This document shows, piece by piece, positions 45,737 to 54,387 of a stretch of 64,000 nucleotides of DNA. The notes beneath the pieces were generated by a model that made no database searches, had not been told where the DNA came from, and saw only the letters and a list, made by a program, of their open reading frames with translations. The stretch lies in the NCBI RefSeq assembly GCF_013450295.1, contig NZ_SKBR01000002.1, positions 682,001-746,000 of the forward strand. The letters run 5' to 3'. Position 1 is the stretch's first letter. The number at the start of each line of letters is the position of its first letter. Both the position numbers and the translations under genes were made by a program. Source of the DNA: Streptomyces sp. AJS327. GTDB lineage: Bacteria > Actinomycetota > Actinomycetes > Streptomycetales > Streptomycetaceae.

Positions 45737-46465
45737 TCAACTCCCTTCCCCGAACCGGTGGTTGGACTCCTCGGTCTGCGCGAGCCGCCGCAGGCTCAGC
45801 AGCACCGGCTCGTACAGCACGGTGCAGGCGACGGCGGCCTCCACCTGTTCGCTGAGGGTGTCGTAGGCGGCGATCGTCTCGGTGTCGGTCTCCGCGATCT
45901 GGGCGGCGGCCCGGGCGTAGGGGAGTAGCCGCTCGATGTCGCAGGGGTAGCCGAGCCGGGAGAGCGCCGCCACCGCGTTGATCAGCGAGGTGTAGGCCGG
46001 GACGTGGTGACGCAGCCGTCGGGAGAAGTCCCAGCCGAGCTGGGTCAGCAGCGCGTCGACCGACTCCCGGGCCGTCCGCTCGTGCGGTCCCGGCTCCCCG
46101 GGCTCCCCCTCGTCCTCCCCCTCCGCCCCGTCCCCGTGGGTCGCGCTCCCGGGGCCCTCAGCGCGCGCTGATGTCCCCGGGGGTCCGGCGCTGGGCGGCA
46201 GGAGCGAGTGGGCCGCCCCGAACCGCTGGTGCGGGCTGCGCGAGTCGTCGTCCACGACGGTCAGCACCTCGCGGGCGGTGGCCACCGACATCCCGCCGAC
46301 CTGTATCAGCGCGCGCACCAGCCGCAGACGGCGCAGATGGTCCTCCTCGTACCGGGACTGCCGCGCGTTGACCCGCTCTCCAGGCGGCAACAGCCCCTCG
46401 CGCAGATAGAACTTGATCGTCGCGGTGGGGACCCCGCTCCGCTCGCTGAGTTCCGCCAGTCGCAT
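45737..46465 (-). CDS. MerR-family transcriptional regulator
   Basis: This 242-aa protein has an N-terminal winged helix MRLAELSERSGVPTATIKFY and LREGLLPPGERVNARQSRY. The dimerisation region contains LRRLRLVRALIQVGGMSVAT. A Pro/Gly/Glu-rich linker (about 78-132) leads to a helical C-terminal domain that resembles no ligand-binding family I know and has no Cys cluster. GGAAGG precedes the ATG. It is divergent from the DUF4188 gene, with an inverted repeat between them, so it probably controls that gene and itself. Confidence 0.82.
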   Translation of the reverse strand: MRLAELSERSGVPTATIKFYLREGLLPPGERVNARQSRYEEDHLRRLRLVRALIQVGGMSVATAREVLTVVDDDSRSPHQRFGAAHSLLPPSAGPPGTSARAEGPGSATHGDGAEGEDEGEPGEPGPHERTARESVDALLTQLGWDFSRRLRHHVPAYTSLINAVAALSRLGYPCDIERLLPYARAAAQIAETDTETIAAYDTLSEQVEAAVACTVLYEPVLLSLRRLAQTEESNHRFGEGS

Positions 46466-46505
46466 ATCGGCCTTCCTGGGGTTGTGCCGAGCACTTGGAG
46501 AGTGG

Positions 46506-46538
46506 CACTATCCATGTATTGGATAGTGCGGCTATCCA
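46506..46538. promoter_or_regulatory. Operator-like repeat for the MerR-type regulator
   Basis: CACTATCCA (46506-46514) and TGGATAGTG (46520-46528) form a perfect 9-bp inverted repeat with a 5-bp spacer. A further half-site TATCCA occurs at 46533-46538. It lies 41 bp upstream of the regulator start in an AT-rich dip, as expected for a self-controlled divergent promoter. Confidence 0.6.
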
Positions 46539-46705
46539 GTCCTGCTTTCCAGTTCTGGTGTTCAGTCCTGCCGTGCCGTCCTGCTGTCGGTGCTGTGCCC
46601 AGCGTCGCTGTCACCGCTGACGCGTCGGTGCTGACCTGCCGCTGTCCAGCGGTCGTTCGGTTCTGCCGAAGAGTCGTCCATTGTGTCGAAGGGGAGGGGT
46701 GTGTG

Positions 46706-47197
46706 GTGCGTCACGAGGTGCTGCCGGGTCGGATGACGGACGCGTCGGAGGGCGAGATCGTCGTCTTCCTGATCGGGATGCGGATCAACCGGCTGCGCGC
46801 GCCGCGCGCCTGGCTTCCGGTATTCCGGGCGATGCCGAGGATGCTGCGGGAACTGTCCCGGGACCCCTCGGCGGGGATGCTCGGTTACCGCCTGCTGTTC
46901 GGAGGGCCGAGGATCTTCTGCGTCGTGCAGTACTGGGAGTCCCAGGAGCGGCTCCACGCCTACGCCTCCAGTCCGGAGCGCGAACACCGGCCCGCCTGGG
47001 CGGCGTTCCATCGCCGGGCGCGGCGGGCGAACGGGGCCGTGGGCATCTGGCACGAGTCCTACCGCGTGCCCCCGGGGCACTACGAAAGCGTCTACGTCGA
47101 CATGCCAGCGTTCGGGCTCGGCGCGGCCCGGGGGACCGCACCGGTTGGTCAGGGTGGTGCCCGCGCCGCGGACCGGCTGCGGAGCCGAGCCGGTTGA
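46706..47197 (+). CDS. DUF4188 (ABM-like fold) protein
   Basis: This 163-aa protein matches what I know of DUF4188: [70 protein letters not shown] and a final [14 protein letters not shown]. The fold resembles antibiotic-biosynthesis monooxygenases and may bind haem or a small ligand; function is unknown. AAGGGGAGGGG lies 7 bases before the GTG at 46706 (GTG 46703 is an alternative). The long upstream gap to 46539 may be an untranslated leader. It is probably controlled by the divergent MerR-type protein. Confidence 0.78.
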   Translation: MRHEVLPGRMTDASEGEIVVFLIGMRINRLRAPRAWLPVFRAMPRMLRELSRDPSAGMLGYRLLFGGPRIFCVVQYWESQERLHAYASSPEREHRPAWAAFHRRARRANGAVGIWHESYRVPPGHYESVYVDMPAFGLGAARGTAPVGQGGARAADRLRSRAG

Positions 47198-47247
47198 GCC
47201 GCCGGTGGATCCGTGCCCCGGGGCGGGGGTCTGGGGCACGGATCGTC

Positions 47248-47961
47248 TCAGCCCCGGCGCAGGGCGTCGCTGAGTCGGGCGGCCGCGTCCACGATCGCCT
47301 GGGCGTGCATCCGGCCGGGGTGGCGGGTCAGCCGCTCGATGGGGCCGGAGACCGAGACGGCCGCCACCACCCGGTTCGACGGACCGCGTACCGGTGCCGA
47401 GACGGAGGCCACGCCCGGTTCGCGCTCCCCGATCGACTGGGCCCAGCCGCGCCGCCGCACCCCGGAGAGCGCCGTGGCGGTGAACCGGGCACCCTGGAGG
47501 CCCCGGTGCAGCCGTTCCGGCTCCTCCCAGGCCATGAGGATCTGCGCCGCCGAGCCCGCCTTCATCGGCAGGGTGGAGCCGACGGGGACGGTGTCTCGCA
47601 GGCCGGACAGCCGCTCGGCCGCCGCCACGCAGATCCGCATATCGCCCTGCCGCCGGTAGAGCTGGGCGCTCTCGCCGGTCACGTCGCGCAGGTGGGTCAG
47701 GATCGGCCCGGCGGAGGCGAGGAGCCGGTCCTCCCCGGCGGCGGCGGCCAGTTCACCGAGCCGGGGGCCCAGGATGAACCGGCCCTGCATGTCGCGGGCC
47801 ACCATGCGGTGGTGCTCCAGGGCCACCGCGAGCCGGTGGGCCGTTGGGCGGGCGAGGCCGGTCGCCCCGACCAGCCCGGCAAGGGTGGCCGGACCGGACT
47901 CCAGAGCGCTCAGCACGAGCGCGGCCTTGTCGAGAACGCCGACGCCACTAGAGTTGTCCAT
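47248..47961 (-). CDS. ndgR: IclR-family regulator NdgR
   Basis: This protein of about 237 aa has an N-terminal winged helix ([20 protein letters not shown], then [20 protein letters not shown]) and a C-terminal IclR effector domain (from about 80, with [20 protein letters not shown]). It is divergent from leuCD. In S. coelicolor the orthologue NdgR activates leuCD and other amino acid genes; assignment rests on the family and on this conserved position. GGGAG lies 9 bases before the ATG at 47961. Confidence 0.88.
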   Translation of the reverse strand: MDNSSGVGVLDKAALVLSALESGPATLAGLVGATGLARPTAHRLAVALEHHRMVARDMQGRFILGPRLGELAAAAGEDRLLASAGPILTHLRDVTGESAQLYRRQGDMRICVAAAERLSGLRDTVPVGSTLPMKAGSAAQILMAWEEPERLHRGLQGARFTATALSGVRRRGWAQSIGEREPGVASVSAPVRGPSNRVVAAVSVSGPIERLTRHPGRMHAQAIVDAAARLSDALRRG

Positions 47962-47986
47962 GCGTCGATACTCCCGTCTCAGAGTG

Positions 47987-48001
47987 TGAAACGCAAGTTC
48001 A
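47987..48001. promoter_or_regulatory. Possible NdgR operator in the ndgR-leuC gap
   Basis: TGAAACGCAAGTTCA is an imperfect palindrome (TGAA-N7-TTCA) in the AT-richest part of the 111-bp divergent gap. GTCTCAGAGTGTGA lies just before it. Assignment to NdgR is by position only. Confidence 0.4.
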
Positions 48002-48072
48002 GATTTCCCCCGCACCCGCCAGGCTGTACTCACGGCAGCCACACGGCGTCGCACGGCACCGGAGGGAAAGCG

Positions 48073-49497
48073 ATGGGACGCACACTCGCGGAGAAGGTCT
48101 GGGACGACCACGTCGTCAGGCGCGTGGAAGGCGAGCCGGACCTGCTCTTCATCGACCTGCACCTGCTGCACGAGGTCACCAGCCCACAGGCATTCGACGG
48201 CCTGCGCAAGGCGGGGCGCGCGGTGCGCCGCACCGACCTCACCATCGCCACCGAGGACCACAACACCCCGACCCTCGCCATCGACAAGCCGATCGCCGAC
48301 CCCGTCTCGCGTACCCAGCTGGAGACGCTCCGTAAGAACTGCGCGGACTTCGGTGTGCGGCTGCACCCGCTGGGCGACGTCGAGCAGGGCGTCGTCCACG
48401 TGGTGGGACCGCAGCTGGGCCTGACCCAGCCGGGCACCACCGTGGTCTGTGGCGACAGCCACACCTCCACCCACGGCGCGTTCGGCGCCCTCGCCTTCGG
48501 TATCGGCACCAGCCAGGTCGAGCACGTCCTGGCCACCCAGACGCTGCCGATGGCCCCGTTCCGCACGATGGCGGTCACGGTCAACGGCGAGCTGCCGGCG
48601 GACGTCACGGCGAAGGACCTGATCCTGGCCGTCATCGCGCGGATCGGCACCGGCGGCGGCCAGGGGTACGTCATCGAGTACCGGGGCGAGGCCATCGAGA
48701 AGCTGTCGATGGAGGCCCGGATGACCGTCTGCAACATGTCCATCGAGGCGGGCGCCCGCGCCGGCATGATCGCGCCGGACGACACCACCTTCGCGTACCT
48801 GGCGGGCCGCCCGCACGCCCCGCGGGACGCCGAGTGGGACGAGGCGGTCGCCTACTGGCGCACCCTGCGCACCGACGCGGACGCCCGGTTCGACCACGAG
48901 GTGGTCATCGACGCCGCGGGGCTCGCCCCGTTCGTCACCTGGGGCACCAACCCCGGGCAGGGCGCGCCGCTTTCGCAGAGCGTCCCCGCCCCCGGCTCCT
49001 TCTCCGACCCCAGCGCCCAACTCGCCGCCGAACAGGCCCTGGAGTACATGGGGTTGAGCGCCGGGCAGCCGCTGCGCGAGGTCGCCGTCGACACCGTCTT
49101 CGTCGGGTCCTGCACCAACGGCCGTATCGAGGACCTGCGTTCGGCGGCCGAGGTGCTGCGCGGCCGGTCGCTGGCGAGCGGCGTGCGGATGCTCGTCGTG
49201 CCGGGCTCGGTGCGGGTGGCGCTCCAGGCCGTCGAGGAGGGCCTGGACAAGGTGTTCACCGAGGCCGGGGCCGAGTGGCGGCACGCCGGTTGCTCGATGT
49301 GTCTCGGGATGAACCCGGACCAACTCGCGCCGGGGGAGCGGTCGGCCTCGACCTCCAACCGCAACTTCGAGGGCAGGCAGGGCAAGGGTGGCCGGACCCA
49401 TCTGGTCTCACCCCAAGTGGCCGCCGCCACCGCGGTGCTGGGCCATCTCGCCTCGCCCGCCGACCTGTCCGACGTACCCGAGCCCGCCGGAGTCTGA
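48073..49497 (+). CDS. leuC: Isopropylmalate isomerase, large subunit
   Basis: This 474-aa aconitase-family protein isomerises 2- to 3-isopropylmalate with LeuD. The [4Fe-4S] ligands are Cys in [13 protein letters not shown] and the CxxC pair in [11 protein letters not shown]. Other motifs are [36 protein letters not shown] and [20 protein letters not shown]. It could also hydrate citraconate derived from citramalate in the CimA route. GGAGGG lies 8 bases before the ATG. leuD follows after 3 bp. Confidence 0.95.
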   Translation: MGRTLAEKVWDDHVVRRVEGEPDLLFIDLHLLHEVTSPQAFDGLRKAGRAVRRTDLTIATEDHNTPTLAIDKPIADPVSRTQLETLRKNCADFGVRLHPLGDVEQGVVHVVGPQLGLTQPGTTVVCGDSHTSTHGAFGALAFGIGTSQVEHVLATQTLPMAPFRTMAVTVNGELPADVTAKDLILAVIARIGTGGGQGYVIEYRGEAIEKLSMEARMTVCNMSIEAGARAGMIAPDDTTFAYLAGRPHAPRDAEWDEAVAYWRTLRTDADARFDHEVVIDAAGLAPFVTWGTNPGQGAPLSQSVPAPGSFSDPSAQLAAEQALEYMGLSAGQPLREVAVDTVFVGSCTNGRIEDLRSAAEVLRGRSLASGVRMLVVPGSVRVALQAVEEGLDKVFTEAGAEWRHAGCSMCLGMNPDQLAPGERSASTSNRNFEGRQGKGGRTHLVSPQVAAATAVLGHLASPADLSDVPEPAGV

Positions 49498-49500
49498 GCC

Positions 49501-50094
49501 ATGGAAGCCTTCACCACGCACACCGGCCGGGTCGTCCCGCTGCGCCGCAGCAACGTCGACACGGACCAGATCATCCCCGCGCACTGGCTCAAGAAGGTCA
49601 CCCGGGACGGCTTCGAGGACGGTCTCTTCGAAGCATGGCGCAGGGATCCGGAGTTCGTGCTCAACAAGCCCGCACACCACGGTGGGACGGTGCTCGTCGC
49701 GGGACCGGACTTCGGTACCGGCTCCTCCCGCGAGCACGCCGTGTGGGCGCTCCAGAACTACGGCTTCAAGGCCGTGCTCTCCTCCCGCTTCGCGGACATC
49801 TTCCGGGGCAACTCCCTCAAGAACGGCCTGCTCACCGTGGTGTTGCCGCAGCCGGTGATCGAGCGGCTCTGGGAGCTGAGCGAGACCGACCCGGCCACCG
49901 AGGTCACCGTCGACCTGGTGACCCGCACCGTGACGGCGCCCGGTGTGGCGGAGGAGTTCACGCTGGACGAGAACGCCCGCTGGCGACTGCTGGAGGGGCT
50001 GGACGACATCAGCCTCACCCTCCAGAACGAGTCCCACATCGCCGAGTTCGAGGCCGCCCGCCCCTCCTTCCTGCCCCGTACCCTGCGGGTGTGA
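49501..50094 (+). CDS. leuD: Isopropylmalate isomerase, small subunit
   Basis: This 197-aa swivel-domain subunit supplies the substrate-recognition loop for LeuC. Family motifs are [34 protein letters not shown] and [16 protein letters not shown]. It is translationally coupled to leuC. Length and order are normal. Confidence 0.95.
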   Translation: MEAFTTHTGRVVPLRRSNVDTDQIIPAHWLKKVTRDGFEDGLFEAWRRDPEFVLNKPAHHGGTVLVAGPDFGTGSSREHAVWALQNYGFKAVLSSRFADIFRGNSLKNGLLTVVLPQPVIERLWELSETDPATEVTVDLVTRTVTAPGVAEEFTLDENARWRLLEGLDDISLTLQNESHIAEFEAARPSFLPRTLRV

Positions 50095-50208
50095 GCCAGG
50101 GGCGGAAGGCCCTCGCGCGCGCGACGCGCCCCGCCTGCCGGCCGGGGCGCGTTCGCCGTGTTGAGGCCCGGTGTCGGCACAACTCGCCCTAGCTGCCACA
50201 ATCGGTAC

Positions 50209-50463
50209 ATGGAACGCGACGGTCAACTGGAGCTCTACGGCCGCCTCGCCGCCCGGCTCAAGGACGCGCACCGCACGGTGCGCACGCTGCGGGTCCCGCA
50301 CGGGGTCCGGGTGGTGCTCACCAAGAAGCTACTGGTGATCACGGCAGCCGCCAACCACGATCTGGCGCACGCCGAGCGGCGCCTTGAGCGCCTGATGGCC
50401 GAGCTTGACGCGGGCCGAATCCCCATGGCGCGCGGGGATGTGCGCGCTGACGGAACTCCGTGA
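50209..50463 (+). CDS. Conserved small hypothetical protein (84 aa)
   Basis: The product begins MERDGQLELYGRLAARLKDA, with a helical, basic middle (VRVVLTKKLLVITAAANHDL) and HAERRLERLMAELDAGRIP. No known domain was recognised. CACAAT (50197-50202) lies 6 nt before the ATG and there is no ribosome site, so it is probably leaderless. A protein of this size between leuD and hupS is, from memory, a constant feature in streptomycetes. Confidence 0.7.
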   Translation: MERDGQLELYGRLAARLKDAHRTVRTLRVPHGVRVVLTKKLLVITAAANHDLAHAERRLERLMAELDAGRIPMARGDVRADGTP

Positions 50464-50508
50464 CGGACGACTTCGTTGCGGCACAAGGGTGATTCGCCCG
50501 TTTCGTAT

Positions 50509-50537
50509 TTGATTTGCGGTATATATCTGCCTAGCGT
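50509..50537 (+). promoter_or_regulatory. hupS promoter
   Basis: TTGATT (50509-50514), exactly 17 bp, then TAGCGT (50532-50537). The spacer contains the AT-rich GGTATATATC. The leader would be about 44 nt and contains the G-rich ribosome site before the GTG. Confidence 0.65.
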
Positions 50538-50587
50538 GCGAAAAAGCTTGAACCCATTCGCCCTGCAATGCCTCCGAAGGGGAAGAC

Positions 50588-51205
50588 GTGAACAAGGCGC
50601 AGCTCGTCGAAGCAATCCAGGATCAGCTCGGTGGACGTCAGCAGGCGTCGGACGCGGTCGACGTCGTACTCGACGCCATCGTCCGCGCGGTCGTCTCCGG
50701 TGAGCGGGTGTCCGTCACCGGCTTCGGGTCGTTCGAGAAGGTCGACCGCCCGGCCCGGTACGCGCGTAACCCGCAGACCGGTGAGCGGGTCCGGGTCAAG
50801 AAGACCTCGGTGCCGCGCTTCCGCGCCGGTGCCGGATTCAAGGACCTGGTCAGCGGAGCGAAGAAGCTCCCGAAGAACGACGTGGCCGTCAAGAAGGCAC
50901 CGAAGGGCAGCCTGTCCGGTGGAACTTCCACCAAGAAGGCCGCCACCAAGAAGGCCGCGGCCAAGAAGACCACCGCGAAGAAGACGGCCACGCGTACCAC
51001 CGCCAAGAAGGCCACCGCGAAGAAGACGGCGACCAAGGCCACCGCGAAGAAGGCACCGGCCAAGAAGTCAGCCGCCAAGAGCACGGCCGCCAAGACCACC
51101 GCGAAGAAGGCACCGGCCCGGAAGAGCACCGCGAAGAAGGCTCCCGCCCGGAAGACGGCGGCCCGCAAGACCACGTCCAAGAGGGCGACCGCGCGCAGGC
51201 GCTGA
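50588..51205 (+). CDS. hupS: HU-type nucleoid protein with lysine-rich tail (HupS)
   Basis: This 205-aa protein fuses an HU DNA-binding domain (1-93: MNKAQLVEAIQDQLGGRQQA, GFGSFEKVDRPARYARNPQT, VPRFRAGAGFKDLV) to a histone H1-like tail of about 100 residues made of AKKA/TAKKTA/APARK repeats. In streptomycetes this fused form is linked to compaction and protection of spore chromosomes. The GTG start has AGGGGAAGA upstream. Its repeats give strong local DNA redundancy (50930-51190). Confidence 0.93.
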   Translation: MNKAQLVEAIQDQLGGRQQASDAVDVVLDAIVRAVVSGERVSVTGFGSFEKVDRPARYARNPQTGERVRVKKTSVPRFRAGAGFKDLVSGAKKLPKNDVAVKKAPKGSLSGGTSTKKAATKKAAAKKTTAKKTATRTTAKKATAKKTATKATAKKAPAKKSAAKSTAAKTTAKKAPARKSTAKKAPARKTAARKTTSKRATARRR

Positions 51206-51240
51206 CGCGCCTCCCGAGAACCACACGTTCCGCACCACTC

Positions 51241-51279
51241 AGCGCCGGGCCGGGCCCCAGGAGGGCTCGGCCCGGCGCT
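51241..51279. terminator. Terminator between hupS and the convergent small gene
   Basis: A 17-bp stem (51241-51257 with 51263-51279, one G-T wobble) closes a 5-nt loop between convergent genes and can serve both. Confidence 0.65.
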
Positions 51280-51340
51280 GTGCGCGCGGTTCGCCCGTCA
51301 GCGGGGCGGGGCGGCGGTCACCGCCCGGCGGGTTCGGGGG

Positions 51341-51544
51341 TCAGAAGGTCTGGAGCGTGACCAGGGTGACGCGGGCCTCCGCGCCCGAGCCCGTCACCTC
51401 GATCCGCACTCGCTGGCCAGGGCGGAGAAGCCGCAGGCCGCCCGCGTCGAACGCCGCCGCGTCGAACGGCAGCGGGGTGCCGTCGTCGAGCAGCACGCTG
51501 CCGGAGCGGGTCTCCGCGTCGTAGGTGTACGAGGTGGCCTGCAT
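51341..51544 (-). CDS. Small hypothetical beta-rich protein (67 aa)
   Basis: The product begins MQATSYTYDAETRSGSVLLD, continues DGTPLPFDAAAFDAGGLRLL and ends with RPGQRVRIEVTGSGAEARVT and LVTLQTF. The alternating hydrophobic pattern suggests a small beta-barrel like an OB or cold-shock fold, without RNP motifs. The ATG at 51544 begins 10 bp after the cofC stop region on the same strand, so it is probably co-transcribed with cofC. Confidence 0.65.
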   Translation of the reverse strand: MQATSYTYDAETRSGSVLLDDGTPLPFDAAAFDAGGLRLLRPGQRVRIEVTGSGAEARVTLVTLQTF

Positions 51545-51554
51545 GCGGCGCAGC

Positions 51555-52238
51555 CTACCGGGCGGCGCCGGGGGCGGCACCGGGCGCCGGAAGGCCGACG
51601 TACCGCGCGGTGAAGGGGCCCACCCCCAGGGCCCGCGCGGCCCGCAGGTCGCCTCCGGTGTCCACGTCCTGGCGCACGCTCGGCACGTCGGGCAACCGCA
51701 GTTCCACCGCGCCGGAGGCCAGATGCCGCGCTCTGGAGGGCCCGCCGAAGCCCGGGTTCAGCTCGCTGCCCGGCATCGCGCTGAGCAACGTGGTGCCGAG
51801 TCCCGCCGCGTCCGCGAGGAAGGACCTCGGGTGCCGGGACGCCGCGCCCAGCACCCGGGCCAGTTCGCGGGGGCGTAGCGCGGGCAGGTCCGCGTTGAGC
51901 GCGGCCACCGGCACCAGCGGACGGTGGGCGCGGGCCGCGCTGGCGCCGTGCGCGAGCGCGGGGTTCAGCCCGGCGCCCGGGGTGTCGGGTATGACCCGGG
52001 CGCCCGTCTCGGTCAGCGCCCTCGTGGCGAGGGGGTCGTCCGTGACAACCACCACATCCCGTACCGCCTCGCAGGCCAGCGCCGCGCCCACGGTGTCCCG
52101 CGCGAAGGCGAGTGCGAACCCGGGGAGCGCGGCGGCGCCCGCGGTGTCCGCGAGCCTGCTCTTGGCCCGGGCCAGTGGCTTCAGCGGCACCACCAGGGTC
52201 CAGGCCACCGGCGTCGGAGGTGGCTGCACGCCCCCCAT
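51555..52238 (-). CDS. cofC: 2-phospho-L-lactate guanylyltransferase
   Basis: This 227-aa nucleotidyltransferase activates phospholactate or phosphoenolpyruvate with GTP in coenzyme F420 synthesis (CofC/FbiD). The N-terminus has VVPLKPLARAKSRLA, the nucleotide-binding motif of the family. Later motifs are VVVVTDDPLATRAL, AALNADLPALRPREL and SFLADAAGLGTTLLSA with SELNPGFGGPSRARH. It is divergent from plsC. It is the only F420 gene in the window. Confidence 0.88.
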   Translation of the reverse strand: MGGVQPPPTPVAWTLVVPLKPLARAKSRLADTAGAAALPGFALAFARDTVGAALACEAVRDVVVVTDDPLATRALTETGARVIPDTPGAGLNPALAHGASAARAHRPLVPVAALNADLPALRPRELARVLGAASRHPRSFLADAAGLGTTLLSAMPGSELNPGFGGPSRARHLASGAVELRLPDVPSVRQDVDTGGDLRAARALGVGPFTARYVGLPAPGAAPGAAR

Positions 52239-52379
52239 TCTGGACCGCCGCCGCAGCGTCCGGGCATCCGCGGGGTTACGGTGTGCACGTCAGAGGGGAC
52301 GCACGGTGTGGTCGACAGAGCGGTGCTCTGCGGCGACACTTGTGCGGTTGTCGAGAGCGCCAGAGGAGATGGTGTCCGG

Positions 52380-53222
52380 GTGTCCCGCCAGAAAGTCGGC
52401 TTCTGGTACCGCCTTGCCGCGGTGCTGGCGAAACCGCCGCTCTTGGTGCTGTTTAAACGGGACTGGCAAGGAATGGAACACATTCCGGCCGAGGGTGGCT
52501 TTATCACCGTCGTCAATCACAATTCGTATCTCGACCCGCTCGCGTACGCGCACTTCGCCTACAACTCACGGCGTCTGCCGCGCTTCCTCGCGAAGGAGTC
52601 CCTTTTCCGGGGCAACGGACTGCCGGCCCGCTTCATGCGTGGTTCGCGCCAGATCCCGGTGTACCGCGAGTCGAGCGACGCGGTCGGCGCGTTCCGGGCC
52701 GCGGTGGACGCCGTGGAGAGCGGCGAGTGCGTCACCTTCTACCCGGAGGGCACGCTGACCCGCGATCCCGCCCTCTGGCCGATGCAGGGCAAGACGGGCG
52801 CGGCGCGGGTGGCGCTGGTCACCAGGGCGCCCGTGGTGCCCATCGCCCAGTGGGGCGCGCACCGGGTGCTGCCGCCGTACGCGAAGCGGCCGCGGCTGTT
52901 CCCCCGGAAGACCTTCGCGGTGCGCGCCGGGCGGCCCGTCGACCTCTCCCGCTACTACGGGATGGAACCGACCGCCGAGGTGCTGCGCGAGGTCACCGAG
53001 TTGATCATGGACGCGATCACCGCGGAACTGGCCGAACTGCGCGGTGAACCGGCGCCCGCGGAGCGCTACACGCACCGCGGGAACGCCCGGAACACCCCCG
53101 GCGGGAACTCCGCCGGGCGGCCGGAGCGTACGCCCCGTACGTCCCGCAAGCCCCGGCCCGGACAGCGACGGACCCAGACCGCGCGCGCACGTTCGCGAGG
53201 CGCGGAGGAGGAGAGCGCGTGA
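52380..53222 (+). CDS. 1-acyl-sn-glycerol-3-phosphate acyltransferase (PlsC family)
   Basis: This 280-aa membrane-associated acyltransferase probably adds the second acyl chain to make phosphatidic acid. The HX4D catalytic motif is VNHNSYLDPL and the substrate motif is FYPEGTLTRD. A hydrophobic N-terminal segment (YRLAAVLAKPPLLVLF) anchors it. The C-terminal 45 residues are basic and disordered. The GTG at 52380 has GGAG about 12 bases upstream. Its stop codon overlaps the start of gpsA, fitting a shared phospholipid role. Confidence 0.88.
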   Translation: MSRQKVGFWYRLAAVLAKPPLLVLFKRDWQGMEHIPAEGGFITVVNHNSYLDPLAYAHFAYNSRRLPRFLAKESLFRGNGLPARFMRGSRQIPVYRESSDAVGAFRAAVDAVESGECVTFYPEGTLTRDPALWPMQGKTGAARVALVTRAPVVPIAQWGAHRVLPPYAKRPRLFPRKTFAVRAGRPVDLSRYYGMEPTAEVLREVTELIMDAITAELAELRGEPAPAERYTHRGNARNTPGGNSAGRPERTPRTSRKPRPGQRRTQTARARSRGAEEESA

Positions 53223-54325
53223 CCCCTCCCGCACCACCCGCACAACCCCCGCGTCCGGACGGTCCGGAGACTCCCGGTCCCGCCGCGGCCGACGGGCCCG
53301 ACCCGTCCGGGACCGGCCAGCCGCCAGTCCGCGCGGCGGTCTTCGGCAGCGGCTCCTGGGGCACCGCCTTCGCCATGATCCTGGCCGACGCCGGCTGCGC
53401 GGTGACACTGTGGAGTCGCCGCCCCGAGGTGGCCGAGGCCGTCAACCTGCGACACCGGAACCCCGACTACCTGCCGGACGCCGAACTCCCCGCCGCCGTA
53501 CGGGCGACCACCGACCCGGCGCGGGCGGCGGCCGGGGCGGACGTCACCGTGCTCGCCGTCCCGTCCCAGACCCTGCGCGGCAACCTGGAGCGCTGGACAG
53601 CGCTGCTCGCCCCCGGCACCGTCCTGGTCTCGCTGATGAAGGGCGTCGAACTCGGCACCGCCGCGCGGATGAGCGAGGTCATCGCGGAGGTCACCGGCGC
53701 CGGGCCGGAGCGCGTCGCCGTCCTCACCGGGCCCAACCTCGCCCGGGAGATCGCCGCGCGGCAGCCCGCGGCGGCCGTCGTCGCCTGCGCCGACGCGGCG
53801 GTGGCCCAGCGCCTCCAGGCCGCCTGCCACACCCCGTACTTCCGGCCGTACACCAACACCGACGTGGTGGGCTGCGAACTCGGCGGAGCGGTCAAGAACG
53901 TGATCGCGCTGGCGGTCGGCATCGCCGACGGCATGGGACTGGGCGACAACGCCAAGGCGTCGCTCATCACCCGGGGCCTGGCCGAGACCACCCGGCTCGG
54001 GCTGGCGATGGGAGCGCGGGAGCACACCTTCGCCGGGCTCGCGGGGATGGGGGACCTCGTCGCCACCTGCTCCTCACCGCTGTCCCGGAACCACACCTTC
54101 GGCAGCAACCTGGGCCGGGGGATGACGCTTGAGGAGACCGTGGCCGTCACCAGGCAGACGGCCGAGGGCGTCAAGTCCTGCGAGTCGGTGCTCGATCTGG
54201 GGCGCCGCCACGAGGTGGAGATGCCGATCACCGAGACCGTGGTGGACATCGTGCACGACGGGAAGCCGCCGCACGTCGCGCTGAAGGAGCTGATGGCGCG
54301 GAGCGCCAAGGCCGAGCGGGTGTGA
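53219..54325 (+). CDS. gpsA: Glycerol-3-phosphate dehydrogenase [NAD(P)+]
   Basis: This 368-aa enzyme makes sn-glycerol-3-phosphate, the backbone of phospholipids, from dihydroxyacetone phosphate. The cofactor motif is VFGSGSWGTAFAMILA. The catalytic segment is ELGGAVKNVIALAVGIADGM, followed by GDNAKASLITRG and GMGDLVATCSSPLSRN. An N-terminal Pro-rich extension of about 35 residues precedes the fold. It overlaps plsC by 4 bp. Confidence 0.94.
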   Translation: MTPPAPPAQPPRPDGPETPGPAAADGPDPSGTGQPPVRAAVFGSGSWGTAFAMILADAGCAVTLWSRRPEVAEAVNLRHRNPDYLPDAELPAAVRATTDPARAAAGADVTVLAVPSQTLRGNLERWTALLAPGTVLVSLMKGVELGTAARMSEVIAEVTGAGPERVAVLTGPNLAREIAARQPAAAVVACADAAVAQRLQAACHTPYFRPYTNTDVVGCELGGAVKNVIALAVGIADGMGLGDNAKASLITRGLAETTRLGLAMGAREHTFAGLAGMGDLVATCSSPLSRNHTFGSNLGRGMTLEETVAVTRQTAEGVKSCESVLDLGRRHEVEMPITETVVDIVHDGKPPHVALKELMARSAKAERV

Positions 54326-54387
54326 CCGGCCCGACCCGGTGCCGCGCCGCTGACGCGCCACTGGCCAGCGGGTACAGTCGACGCGTT

